DNA of 64,000 nt. Source: Terebella lapidaria (lineage: Eukaryota; Annelida; Polychaeta; Terebellida; Terebellidae). Within the stretch, counting starts at the first letter, position 1. Each line of letters opens with the position of its first letter. This document shows positions 11,158-23,915 of the stretch, one piece after another. The DNA is taken from NCBI GenBank assembly GCA_949152475.1, contig OX424570.1, positions 23,184,694 to 23,248,693 on the forward strand. The letters run 5' to 3'. Both the position numbers and the translations under genes were made by a program. A model generated the notes under the pieces. That model saw only the letters and a list, made by a program, of their open reading frames with translations. It searched no databases and had not been told where the DNA came from.

Positions 11158-14100
11158 TTGCATCTTTGCTCATACAATTTGAAGATGGAAAATGATGCAC
11201 GTGACTCGAGTTCTGATGAAGATTTCCCAGGTTCATCCGATTGTGTGGAAGATTATCGACTGTCGATCTTGAATATCGATAACCAATACTGTGATCTAAG
11301 TGAGATAAATGGGAATTTGATGTCTTTCCCTAGCGCAAAATACTGTGCCATCCATATAAATATTCAAAGTCTGCCTTCCAAACATATAGAGTTATGTGAT
11401 ATGATAGCACAATTGAGAGAAAATGGAGTGGTCGTGCACTTTATCATGCTCTGCGAGACATTCCTGACTGATATAAATGCGAGTATGTTTCCCATCACCG
11501 GATATAATTTTGTTCATGTTAGTAGGTCTGTCCTCAAGAGGGGAGGAGTTGCAATCTATTTACTCAATGAATTCAATTACAGAGTGAGACACGATCTTTC
11601 TATTAATATTGAGGGAGAATTCGAGAGCTTGACTCTAGAAATAGATTCTAAACACGGTAAACCAAACCTCATTATTTCTGAAATATACCGTGTACCAAAC
11701 ACTAACGAACGGACTTCAGTCGAACGTTATGACCAGATGGTCACTGCAATATGCAATACTAATAATGACGTATTGGTTGGCACCGACCAAAACTTCGACT
11801 ATATGAAAGTTAACATGCATCAAAACTCGTCTGATCTGTTGAATGTCTTTTTTCAAGCTGGTGTGCTCCCAACAATAAAGCGACCGACCCGGGTTACGCA
11901 TACAAGTGCAACAGTTATTGATAATTTGTACATCAAATGCCATGGATATAAGAATGTGGACTCGCGTATTATATTATCACACATGTCGGACCATTTCCCT
12001 ATCATAGCTTGCATGGGCAAACGCCTACTGATAAAGGCCCCCTGACGTTTACCCACAGGCCTTTCAATCCGGCAAATATCGCTAATTTATCAAACGCTCT
12101 GAGCGCTCATCCTTGGGGAGAAACAATGTTTAACAAAGGGGTGAGTGAAAGTTATAATTATTTTATTACACACTTCAACAGACTTTTAGACAAGAACATC
12201 CCCTTCAAAACAACTTCCATACCATATAATTCCATTATAAGGGAACCATGGATGACACCAGGTCTTATGAAAGCATCTCGAAAACGCGATATATTATATA
12301 GAAAATATCTTTCGAAGGCGAAAACTAGTAATGTTTATGTAAAATATATTAAATATCGAAATGCCTATGGAACCATTAGACGCAATGCGAAAAAAATATA
12401 TTACACTGAACTCTTAGAACAATACCAAACGGATATACGCAAGACGTGGAAAGTTTTGAATACAATAACTGGGAGGGCCCAGGCCAAGCCCACCATACCA
12501 GACAGTTTTGAACTAGACGGCGAGAAGATATCTGATACGACCAAAATTGCTAACGAGTTTTGCACATATTTTAGCAGCATCGGCAAGACATTTGCAGAAG
12601 CGATACCAAAATCGACCAAATCACCTGAGCAGTATATGCGCATGTCCGCCACGAAATCGACAATGTTTCTTTCACCAACATATCCTGACGAAATTTATAA
12701 AATTATCAAATCATTTAAAACTAAAAAAAGCTCAGGTGATGATGGCATCAGTATGCATCTACTCAGGCAATTGGGTGAGTCTTGCTGTGTTCCCATATCT
12801 ATAATTGTTAACAAGTCGCTGGAGGAAGGCATAGTCCCCGATGCTATGAAACTAGCAAAGGTTATACCTATTTACAAAGCAAAAGCAAAAGACTCTTTCA
12901 ACAATTATAGACCCATTTCTCTGTTATCTAACATATCAAAAGTAATTGAGAAAGTGGTACACAATAGGCTTTATTCATTTCTGACGAAGTTCGATATATT
13001 AAACGATCACCAATATGGGTTCAGACCCAAGCGCTCTACAATTGATGCAATCACTGAATTTACCTCGAATGTCCTGCCTTCACTGGACGAAAAGGGCAGG
13101 TGCTTATCTGTGTTCCTGGACCTCTCCAAGGCGTTTGATACCATAAACCATAACATATTACTGAAGAAACTTGAATATTATGGTATACGAGGGAACGCCT
13201 TGGGGTGGTTCAGGAGTTACCTTGACCAGAGAAGGCAGTATGTCTCTTTCCGAGGAGTCAATTCGAATATACAAAACGTAGAATATGGTGTGCCTCAGGG
13301 ATCGGTGCTAGGCCCGCTACTCTTCATATTATATACAAATGATATTCCAGATTCTCTAAGCCACTCTAAAACTGTTTTATTTGCTGACGACACGACTGTA
13401 TACCTTTTCCTGGTGAAAACTTACAGAGTATGTATACATCAATAAACTCCGATCTAACTGTTCTAAATGACTGGTTCATGGCCAATCAACTGTCTGTCAA
13501 CCCGACAAAGACAAAATACATCCTTTTCTCAACACGTGGAAACTATAATACTATCTCACACGAATTATATATCAACAATGAAAAACTAGAAAGGGTCGAA
13601 TCAACTAAATTTTTGGGCGTCATTATAGACCAAAATCTCAATTGGCAGCAACACATAGAACATTGCCGGAAAAAAATATCGAAAGGAATATATGCCATCA
13701 ACATGTCGAAACACATACTGTCCCAAAACCACTTGAAAATATTATATTTTAGTTTGATACATCCTTATCTACTGTATGGAATTAGACTCTGGGGCAATAC
13801 CTACCATAAATATATTAATAAACTTGAAATTTTGCAAAAAAAGGCTATTCGGGCCATATGCGGGGCTAAATATAATGACCCTACATCGTCACTTTTCAAA
13901 AACTTGAGGATAACTAAAATCAGGGACATGTACAAATTAAATACATCTCTCTTTATGTATGACTTTGTCAACATAATGCTACCAAGTCCCTTATTACAAA
14001 TATTCAGCCTTCATGGAAGTACACACACCCATGATACTAGGCATAGCACCGATCCCAAACCACCAATTGCGAATACCGATGTCATGAAACGTAGCTACCT

Positions 14101-14209
14101 ATATACGGGCCCATCTGATTGGATGAACCTGGACAAAAACATCAAAACTTCGAGATCAAAAACGATTTTTAAGAAAAAAATGATGCGGAATTTTATTTCT
14201 AAATACTGA
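11158..14209 (+). pseudogene. LINE ORF2: AP endonuclease + reverse transcriptase, frameshifted
   Basis: The first piece (11158-12045) is an APE-type endonuclease: IHINIQSL, LCETFLTD (catalytic Glu), GGVAIYL, VGTDQNFDYMK, RPTRVTHTSATVIDNLYI and SDHFPI (catalytic His). The second (12009-13445) is the reverse transcriptase: YRPISLLSNISKVIEK, YGFRPKRSTIDAI, FLDLSKAFDTINH, GVPQGSVLGPLLF and FADDTTVYL (catalytic Asp pair). The third (13430-14209) continues with NDWFMANQLSVN and TKFLGVIID, the thumb region. The pieces lie in different frames: one single-base shift near 12017 (an A lost in the AAAC run before CGCCT) and one near 13405. Without them the protein would be about 1010 residues, normal for the superfamily. 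The first Met could be at 11158 or 11185. Confidence 0.92.
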
Positions 14210-14475
14210 ACATTATGACAACATGCTAGGTTATACGTATCGATACCATATATGTGTGTGTTATGATTGCATGTGTCGAATACTGATTTTAAATATCTAA
14301 TCGAATATGATTAAACCCAAAAAAGGCGAAATATTCCAGTGTGGATTCAACCATTTAAGGTGATCACCTCCCCGCTCTGCGAGGTTACAGACACTGTCTT
14401 GCTGATCACCTGGGATATGTATATATATATGTAATGTAATGTATTCCTTTCTGTTCAGCATATCCCGAATAAAAA

Positions 14476-14511
14476 TATCTATCTATCTATCTATCTATCC
14501 ATCCATCTATC
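14476..14511 (+). repeat. (ATCT)n LINE tail
   Basis: ATCT repeated about seven times, with two ATCC variants at the end, directly after AATAAAAAT. It serves as the 3' tail of the LINE, as in many CR1-like elements. Confidence 0.85.
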
Positions 14512-15590
14512 ATCAGTTTGTTGGTTGAGTATTCCAGTGGACATGATTTTCATTTAATCTGTGTATAGAAATTAAAGTTATGGTGCATTTTGGACAACAA
14601 AAAGAATTTTACTGAATCTACTATAAGGACAAAAAGCAAATAAACCTGTTGCTTTATATTCTTCGTCATGTTGTGGATTTGAGTATAAATATTTAGCCAG
14701 GCTTTGTTCATATCGGAAGTGTCTTTCACTTAATATTTTCCATTGGTGCCATTACAACCATGAGTATATATTGAATATAAGTCGATATATAGCCCTAAGG
14801 TTTTGAAAATCATTTTCACATCAAAAGTGATAAAAATGTTGTTTGTGTTAGACAGAATATTATCAGCCAAAACCATTTCATCCAGTGGTATCCCAGGAGG
14901 AAACCAATTCAGGATACGATAATGGACGAAAACGAAGATACTGGATACTGTCCATGTACGCTGCTAACAGCCATGGCCAGTGAACTAGAAAGGGATGTTA
15001 TTGTGATAAAACCTTCAAATTGCCCATTCCAATGGGAGAAACATGTATCAATTGGTCACCTTACCGGGGTGGTAACGACGTGTATTCATCCCCGATAATG
15101 GCCCATAAACGACTTTACGACAGAATGTGATGGCAAATAGTGATGGTGCCGTTGGCGTTTCAAGGTGAAAGAAAATAGACATGTCATTGTGTCAGCTTTT
15201 TTCCTTCGGGAATGTGGTGTATTGTGTGAACAGATTCATTCGTGTCTGTTTTGCAACGATCTGATTTGTATGCATGTAGTATTACCAGTTGATCCAGGCA
15301 AACCGGTGTTTACTGCTGGTTGATACCATTTTTTTATCATATCACAAGTATGGTTATATTCGAACAGAAACAAAAAAACACCACTTTGTGCACGTCAAAA
15401 TGTCTGTTTCTGCATATTCTCAAATGTATATTAATTCAATATCCCAGTATATTTATTCATGTTCATTGATTATCACAAGTAATACTATTTCATATCCTCA
15501 TTCAATTAATAATGACGATTGAATGGTAGCTTCTTGTGCCATGTTCTGACATTTTCGAATAGTATAATACTACCAACATCTATGTGTTTC
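14512..15590. other. no gene seen
   Basis: No supported gene. About 15000-15200 is a diverged copy of the background unit also present at 6700 and 20710. Confidence 0.45.
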
Positions 15591-15597
15591 CTTTTGT

Positions 15598-16071
15598 ATG
15601 GCGCCCCGTTCGTGCCACCAAAAAGGGAAGTTATTTTTTTATTTATCTCATACGTATGAAATAAAAAGTCATATGTAGGAGATACTAACACATACGTATG
15701 AAATAAAAAGTCATACGTAGGAGATACTAACACATACGTATGAAATAAAAAGTCATACGTAGGAGATACTAACACATACGTATGAGATACTAAGTCATAC
15801 GTAGGAGAAACTATGACATATGTAGGAGATACTAAGTCATACGTATGAGAAACTAAGTCATATTTAGGAGATACTATGTCATACGTAGGAGATACTATGA
15901 CATACTCATATGTATGAGATACTATCGCATACGTATGACTTATTTTCTCATACGTATGACTTTTTATCTCATATGTATGACTTTTTATTTCATATGTATG
16001 ACTTAGTAACTCATACGTATGAGTTAGAAAAAAAAAAATTCTCTTTTTTGTGGCACGAACGGGGCGCCATA
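15598..16071. mobile_element. foldback (hairpin) element with internal tandem array and 7-bp target duplication
   Basis: Terminal inverted repeats ATGGCGCCCCGTTCGTGCCA (left, from 15598) and its complement (right, to 16070) enclose about 15 short units built on the self-complementary word TCATACGTATGA, mostly about 30 bases apart. The left half and right half are complementary, so the 474 bases can fold into one long hairpin. CTTTTGT occurs directly before (15591-15597) and after (16072-16078) the element, a clear target-site duplication. No coding capacity: non-autonomous. A 7-8 bp duplication with GG-starting ends would suit Merlin- or hAT-like mobilisation, but the family is not known to me. 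Confidence 0.88.
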
Positions 16072-16078
16072 CTTTTGT

Positions 16079-18612
16079 GTAACTGACCAGCTATTATACT
16101 CATTGCAATCTTCATCTGCAAAAGTTATCACTTCGAGGAAACTGGACTACGTATTGTGAATGTAATGACATCCTTCCCATCAATAAATCTCGTCTCGTTT
16201 ATTTCAGCTTGTCCTATTACTTTACGTTGACTGATTAATTATTGAAATGGTATAATTACTAGTGGAGATCTGTTTCTCATTTAATCGTGAATAAAGTGAT
16301 ATATTATTCAATGTAATTTGACAAGTGCAATAAATATCCATATTCCATTGTTGTTGTTAGTGCATTGGCCAGAATTCGTTTCTATGACGTCACTCATTGT
16401 GATTTCAAGTTGGATTTTTTTTTGTGAAGAGACGTTTTTGTAGACATATAATAAACCAAAAATTGCATTGCACTGGAGTTTATTTCTCACTTGATCCTTC
16501 CGCAGAGCACTGGTGAACTCCTGCATCGTGAAAGGATCCGTGCAAAATAAATTTCAGTACAATGCACTATTTGGTTATTATATACGTTATGGGATATGTT
16601 TCAGGAGTCTTAGGAATGAAATCTTCAGTACAGATGGATGGCATGAATACTCAAATTATTAGTCTAGATTACCAGTGGTAATGATAAATGGACACCAGCA
16701 TGAAAAAAGAGTAAAATACAGAGCAAAATGCGTATCCATTTCTTTATTATGCTGCTCAATTCTGCTTAATAATTCATTACTTAACGAACCTGCGGCAACT
16801 GGTGACGAGATTTGGACCATACGATAACGTATTTTGTTTGAATTGGTATAGAGCACAGTACCCTCAATAATTACCATACAGCTCACATTTCAGTCAGATG
16901 ATACCTGAACAATCTGGTCCGACCTTGAGAGAAGCACTGCGTATGGGAAAGTCGAGCCAGAGGCACTCGCTGAAAGTAACGTGTAGTTATATTAATGAAT
17001 TTGGTGTGCCGACCAATCACATACAATATTCATTACCGTATCAAATATTGCTCTTCAGTGAGATGTCTTGTTGAAGTAAAACCAACCTCTTCATCTCATC
17101 GTGGTATTATCCAATCAAAACTACCCAACACTGCATGGGTTAATCAATGGTAATGCAGTTTTCCCTTTTTAATTGAGGGGCAGCAACAATGCACAACAAT
17201 TTGTAAACTGACTTTTGACGACTGTTTACTTTGTATTATGAGATGAAAAATGGATATAACATACTTCACACAATCTATATGTCTTGTGTTCACCAAACAG
17301 TGTGATAATACACACTTTGTGTTCACTTTGACGGTATTTACATTACACTCTTTAGAATTCATCACCAAGAAAATCATGTTTTTCTTTCAATGTGGAATGA
17401 AACACGCACGAGTTACGTTGGAAATATTATAACCATTTACACACTGCCTCCATCATTGTGGAAGGTAACACACCAGTATTGAGACATATATTGAAATATG
17501 TCCGTCTTCAAGGTTCAAGTTTTTTTTCACCATACCCACACTCTTCAGATATAGATATTTAAATGACCTTCGTTTTTATATTTCAAATGTTCAATTTTAA
17601 GTTTGTATTGCTGTCATCAATATCTCGTGGTAGTATAATTTGTAAAAGGTTGGTGCAAGTTTGTATATTGTTGAGTAACGGTTCTTCAACTTAAGTTTAT
17701 CAATAAGTTTTTTTACTTGGTTGTCGCTTATCTATTCTTTCCTTTTGTTCATAGACTCGTGAAATGTGTATTCTACAATTCAGAACATTTACTTACAAAC
17801 TTCATTCCCTCTGGTTGTAATTCACTCAGTTTTTCATTCAACTGAATTGGCTAAACAAGTAACAATTTCCCCCTGTGGATGTGTAAAAATAGGATATCAC
17901 TGGCTCACGTTTTAATGGTTGGAAATAATGTGGTGTACATTCAGCTTTTCAAAAGTAAGGTCTGACGAACACCCGTTGTTTTTATTGAGAGGTAGTTTCA
18001 AGCCTCAGGCCACAACATGTAACAATGAATGTTATTTCCACATATGAATACCTAGTGACCTGTAATGACGAAACATATATAGAACATCATCGGTCACTGA
18101 TTCCGTCTATATTGAATTGATCAATATCATTATTATTCAACTGAGATATGCATGTATACTAGTGTGTTACATTGGAATTCATCGGAATTTGAAAAAAAGA
18201 TCGCGTGTCATTCCTTTGGAATACCTTATACTTGGGTATGGTTTCATGTTTGATATTGGTAAGTTTGTATTTTCATTGCACCAGATAATCACGAATAACA
18301 TATATATGCATATTCTCTCCGACTCATCCCTCAACCATAACTGTTTAATCTCTCGGTTGCTCGGGTTGTTGCTGCAAGTCTAGCATCTGACCCCTCATAT
18401 TTTATGGAAATTTAGCCTGATGACGACAGTCCGAAGGTGATATACTGGGTTTAATAATGTAAAATATTATCGCCACTTCCATTTGCATAGTGATGTATGC
18501 ATGTTTTATTTATGATAGTAACAATACGTGAATTCACGTCATACAATGGCATATCCAGTTTTAATGGTTTTTACTATCATCTAATTGTAAGTCACGCCGA
18601 GAATGTCATGTG
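16079..18612. other. no gene seen
   Basis: No supported gene. About 16130-16300 is the fourth copy of the block first seen at 1925-2135. The remaining sequence is AT-rich with short, domain-free open frames. Confidence 0.45.
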
Positions 18613-18615
18613 ATC

Positions 18616-18985
18616 TGGGGGCAGTTGGCGCAGTCAGTTAAGGCGCTCGTCTCGTGACCAGCAGGTTGTTGGTTCGAGCCGCGGCGCTGGCGCTGCTGTG
18701 TTGGCTGTCTAACACCCTTGGGCAAGGTGTGTACCACAGTGTGTCTCAGTTCACTCAGTCATATGATTGAGTACCCGATTGGCAGCGTTGGCAATTGTAG
18801 GTGTGTCCTAGTCACCTTGCACCAATATGGCAGCAATAAGTCTCTGACAAATAGGTGATTGTCCATGGATCCCAGGGAGTCAGAAAGTAGTTCCTGGCCA
18901 TATATCGGGAGTAATAATTGTGAAGCGCTTTGAGCAGGTTTCTGTAAAAGCGCTATATAAAAACTTCACATTATTATTATTATCT
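18616..18985 (+). mobile_element. tRNA-derived SINE
   Basis: The 5' part has an RNA polymerase III A box (TTGGCGCAGTCAG) and B box (GGTTCGAGCC) about 45 bases apart, as in a tRNA. The body of about 300 bases ends in GCGCTTTGAGCA, GCGCTATATAAA and (ATT)n. That 3' end resembles tails shared between SINEs and LINEs of other animals. Non-autonomous, about 370 bases. No target duplication was found. Confidence 0.88.
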
Positions 18986-18989
18986 ACAA

Positions 18990-21900
18990 TACAATCACAT
19001 CCTTGTGAATTTGTGCATATATTTGCGTCTCAAATCGTCAGGGGAAATCACAGCGGAGGTCGTATGCGGGACAAGGGATGCTCACTCTCCCAGAGTACTT
19101 GATCACAGTCTCAGCTAGCCAATTGACACTTATTTTGATGCAAATGAGATCGAGAACTTGACCACTTACACTCCATATCAAAATTGCCTGAGTTTTTAGT
19201 GGGAGATGATGACTCATGAAAGGTTTCACGTGGGGACCTGTTTTATTCTCCTTGGATAGTGAATAAAACTGGCTCCCCGCGTGAAGTGTGAGTTACTAAT
19301 GATTGTTATAATACTAATAACAAGCATATTATGACAATGAATGGGATCAACGATTGCATGTTCTATCCAGTATAATGGATAATTTATGGTTACGTGATAA
19401 TAATGACATTATTTAAAGTGCATGTGATACTAAACATAATTTGAGTACATGACATGTACGTGAAAGCATTGTGTGTCACATTATTTCACTCGCTATTATT
19501 GGGCAGTTTATTTCTATTATTGCCTCAACAAAACTGGACAAGGTACTGAGGAGAAAATGGCGTCTGCATTATAGTCGAAACTATTTCTTGTTGTTATTGC
19601 CTTTGTTAATACGAATTTATTTGCAATGTAAAAGCTCGATAAATTCAACGTAAGCCAGTCGAAGAGGGTGGGGGATAGGGGATGTTGGTGCAGACTGGTG
19701 TGAGTGACATTTTTGATGCTGTCAAAGAATAACCCTATAAGTTTCACAAAAAAGGCTACTGAACCAGATAACAAATACTTACGTGTTCTCAAATATCACC
19801 GAATCGCAACCCTTACCAGTCATTAAATTCAAAATTTGCTTTCTTCCTTCACTATTCAAATCCAAAATCATATCCATTGATGCAAATTCATGGGTCCCTT
19901 GGCACCAATGAGGACCAAATATGCATGATAATAAAAAGCAGTGATTATACCCTGTTTGCATGGAAACAAATAATTTAGGTAGTTTAAAGAACATCAACAG
20001 CTCTGAAGTTTTGCCATTATGCATTTCAGTCAGAAACGACAGATATATACCTACAATATTAGGAACGAAGCTTCTTATTTTCATCATCTACAGCTTGACA
20101 AAAGTTATGAATAATGGATACCACGAATGAGGCATACTAGAATGTCCCCTGAAGCATCCATCAGTCATGATTATTTATTCCTCTGGGTGTCTTCAAAATC
20201 CTGACCTCCACATATAAATTGTGTTTTTATGCAAATTCAGCTCTTATGTCAGTGTTGACGACAACCAGAGGGCAGCTCAGATTCAAATTTACATATTTCA
20301 TCTCGTAGGACTGTGGATTACTTATTGCCTAAAACATGATATTATTATGTATACGTCGACGACAATATTTGGAGGTGATATAGTGTGGGTAATAATGCAT
20401 GAAATTTCATTGGTGACCGATAATTGAATCACTATCGTTCCATCATATTACCATTTTCAGTGTAGATTTTAACAACAGCCATTCGCAGTCAGAATCATAT
20501 GGAGCCCATGCATCCAATAACAACTACTTTAGTGGTATTTCACCACATTGATATAACATTAATATTAACATAAAATAATAAACCTTTCTTGCTTTAATAA
20601 TCACCATACACCTGGATAGCATCATGACTCGGAAGTAGCATGCAGGTGCATTAGAAAGACATCATGATATAAGAAACGTGCCATCGTCCTGCTAAAATAT
20701 CCCAGATGTCTATTTCAGTTGGAGAAACATGTAACAGTTGTCCACAATGTCGTGCTAATAATGACACCTTTCCAGCTAGATAATGGTCCATGAATGACTT
20801 TAGGACAAAACATGATGACAAATGGCAATAGTGCAGTTGTTGTTTCAACGTGAAAACACTTGGACAAGACATTGTTTCATTTTAAAATTACTTTAGGGAT
20901 CTGCTCAGGTCCTTTATCGTGTTGAATATAAATATTTATCGGTGTTTTTGTTTTATATAATACTGCATCTGCTAAATAATTTATACACATTTTTGCAACA
21001 TAGATAAACATATTACTCGGTGTATACTGGTTACTAGACGTTCAGAATATCAACATAGATGCTCTTGATGAAGACAATGAAAACACATAATAATGCCATG
21101 ATAATTGATCAGATAAGCGCTATGTGAGCTAGACATGTTTGTCATCGGTGTATAATTCATTATAACCACAGAAGTTGGCAATGTTCATGAAAAAACTCCA
21201 TACGTTGAGAAAACTACCACCGATAACATCGAGAACAACTTTATGTCTCTGATCATAAAATTGTGTCTTAGAATTGCCCCCACTAAATTCAAGTCCCCAG
21301 TAATGACATATTGACCTTGTGATGTAACATCAAATATGCCATATCTTAACTCTGCTTATGGTAATAAAAACCCATTCAATCGATTTAACGGGAAATATTG
21401 AGATAAAGACAGGCTAAGGTAGGCTGCCTACTTGTGGCAATTTGTTGGGACAACCAGATAACCGTGTATCTTGATACACGTACATATATCATGTATGCAA
21501 CTCTATATGGCGATAATATGAGGGCCTAAATATTTTATCATTGAATAATATGTAGTGACCAGAGTCATGTATTATCGACAAGTGGAAATCCAGCTGTAAT
21601 CACGAAATTACATATTGGAGGGTTGACCATTTCACGGGAATCTTCTAGGGAATTCCCCCAAAAAACAACAACAGTATATTGTAATACAATTTGATATAGT
21701 ACCAACTTCTCAATGATATCACCACAACGCAGTGGCTTGCTCTTAGTGTGGTGAGACCAGGGAAGAACAGTTGAGGTATTTACACAATGTCCCCGAGTTG
21801 TGAAACGCTGACCTTGGTCGTGCATCAAGACCCAACCTGCTTTTGCTATCCCTATAGACAAAGTACCGCTAATCTACCCTGCTGAATGGTGACCCATGAG

Positions 21901-23525
21901 ATCAATAGTCGCATAATGAATGCGTTCTCAAAACTGGCATTCGAAATTTTCGAAGTGGTACGCAGGTGCACTTCAACAATATTTGTAAGTCAGGAGATCG
22001 GTTCTGTTCGGGTAAAAATATGTCTTAGCAACACAAGTTTATTCATAAATAATATTTACATTAGTTTCAATTCACTCTAATTACTTCATACATTTAAATA
22101 TTTACATAAAAAAGTACACCATTATAAATATTATTTTCTAATGTATATGATCGAGAGAGAGAGAGAGAGAGCGAGATAGAGAAGGAAACGCGGGTGCGAT
22201 GAGGTACCATACATGTTATAATTGGCATAATATGCTGACATTCTTGCCACCACCATGTCCCTCAGGATTCCGTGTATATGGCTATAGTAAAAATATGTTG
22301 ATCATGTTTTGACCGTGAGAATCGCATTTTATTCCATTGGCGAATGATGTCCGTCAGCAAGACAAGGCATTGCTATGATTTCAAGGATTGTACTACTTAC
22401 CATGACCATAAGCAGTGATAAACAGTTTGTGGCCCAGGGATCTTGAGAAACTGGTTTCCATCAGAATATATAAGATTTTCTTGGCAAGCGATGTCAAAAT
22501 AATGAATGGATAGTGTTATCATTCATTGCGACCGATTCTCACAAGGGATAAATAACGTATGCATTCCGCTTTTTTCTGTTTGTATACAAAGACAAATTAA
22601 TTGTAAACTATAATGTTAGTCTCAATAATAATGTTACAGCAGCCAAACTATATTTAAATGGATAGAAGACCTGGCATCAATGTAGAAACGATGTCTGGTC
22701 AAAGGTCAAATCCAGTTCTAACAGAAACACAGGGGTCAAGCGAACCTGGATTTTCTAAAGATCTCACGTCCCCACTCCCAGTAATTCAGGGGCGCCAATG
22801 TTCCTCTGAATAATTCAGGTACGCTTGACCCCCGTGGGAAAGCGATGTATGATCATACTTCCTAAACGCAAATAGCAAAACATGTTCATATCCAACAGTC
22901 TTAGCTGGTACAACCAAGTATCAATCCCTTCCCAAACAATTCACACAATATTTTTGCAGCAGTGTGCTTCAGGATACACTTTCTCAGTGAAGAGATAACC
23001 TTGTAATTCTAATGGTGAAGGATGTTTGATCCCAAGGGTAAGCTCAACTTTATCGTATTGATAACAGTTATCGGTGTTACGATTTCCTGCTTCACTGTTG
23101 CCTTTCCCAAGAGAAAGGCAGCCGGCATACTTAGAGGTGCGTGAAACTTGATTTATTGCTCAGCAAACATGATACTAATAGGAACACCACTGTTCTTCAT
23201 CTTTATATACACAAGTTGAACGGTGAGATTAATAAACTTCCCAACAGGAAACGCACAGTAAAATTATATGTATGAAGTTTCACAAGATTTTGGTGATCTT
23301 GTGATAAGAAGCAATATAGAACCTCACATAAAACAATTCTGGATAAGAGACGAATCCAAACAAACCCTGTATGACCGAAGCCTCAGATAATTTCCTGGGA
23401 TAATTCATGGGGGAAAGTTAGATAGAGTCTGAACTACATGTAATCAGTTTTACTGCCCACTTGAAGTATCGTAAAGAGCATCAGCTGGTTCTTGATATTT
23501 CAATTGGTTCTTGACATGCGGGGCT
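18990..23525. other. no gene seen; diverged background units
   Basis: No supported gene. About 19060-19110 resembles the Penelope-like 3' tail (GGATGCTCACTCT). About 20710-20870 is a background unit copy. About 21280-22560 resembles about 29610-30890 along its length (same order of short conserved words), an old duplication. A (GA)n run lies at 22151-22171. Confidence 0.45.
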
Positions 23526-23612
23526 CAAGTATCATACACTGCGCCTTCTATATTCAATAAGGATTAAAAAGGTGACAGACGGATTAAATGGCATTCATTC
23601 AGTGGACGAGTA
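23526..23612 (+). repeat. left arm of inverted repeat flanking PLE copy 1
   Basis: CAAGTATCATACACTGCGCC through CAGTGGACGAGTAGTATT is found again as its complement at about 25403-25508, on the other side of the Penelope-like copy. Confidence 0.7.
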
Positions 23613-23915
23613 GTATTTATATTACTTATATTGGAACTATATACTACTTATATTTATATTATAAGTAGTATTTATATTACTTATATTGGAATTTATAAGT
23701 ATAAGTATTTATATTACTTATAAGTAAGTATTTATTTATTTTATAGTATTTATATTTTATAGTATTTATATTACTTATATTGGAATTTATAAGTATAAGT
23801 ATTTATATTACTTATAAGTAAGTATTTAAGTATTTATTTATTTAGTATTTATAGTACTTATATAAGTATTTATATTACTTATATTGGAACTATATACTAT
23901 ATTACTTATATTGAA
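23610..23915. repeat. AT-rich minisatellite beside PLE
   Basis: Irregular repeats of TATTTATATTACTTATATTGGAA-like words cut to about 12-40 bases. The unit ACTTATATTGGA is also the first sequence of the adjoining truncated PLE (compare 40619 in another copy), so the array may have grown from the truncation point. Confidence 0.8.

Larger units (their letters stand above)
8850..14511 (+). mobile_element. non-LTR retrotransposon (LINE), near full length
   Basis: One element holds ORF1 (9075-10373), a roughly 780-bp spacer, ORF2 (11158-14209, AP endonuclease then reverse transcriptase), a 3' UTR and a terminal (ATCT)n run at about 14476-14511. The order, the APE-type endonuclease and the short-repeat tail fit the CR1/jockey-like superfamily; I cannot fix the clade by eye. 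ORF1 is intact and ORF2 has two single-base frameshifts, so the copy is recent but not functional alone. The 5' limit is estimated; a target duplication was not found. The unusual part is the NADAR domain at the end of ORF1. Confidence 0.9.

Noticed and set aside
15506-15775. Minus-strand repeat-peptide frame
   Set aside because: Produced by the short units of the hairpin element at 15598-16071.
15660-16030. CRISPR-like array of about 30-base units
   Set aside because: Units are variable, self-palindromic and mirrored, lie inside a transposon with a target duplication, and the DNA is eukaryotic.
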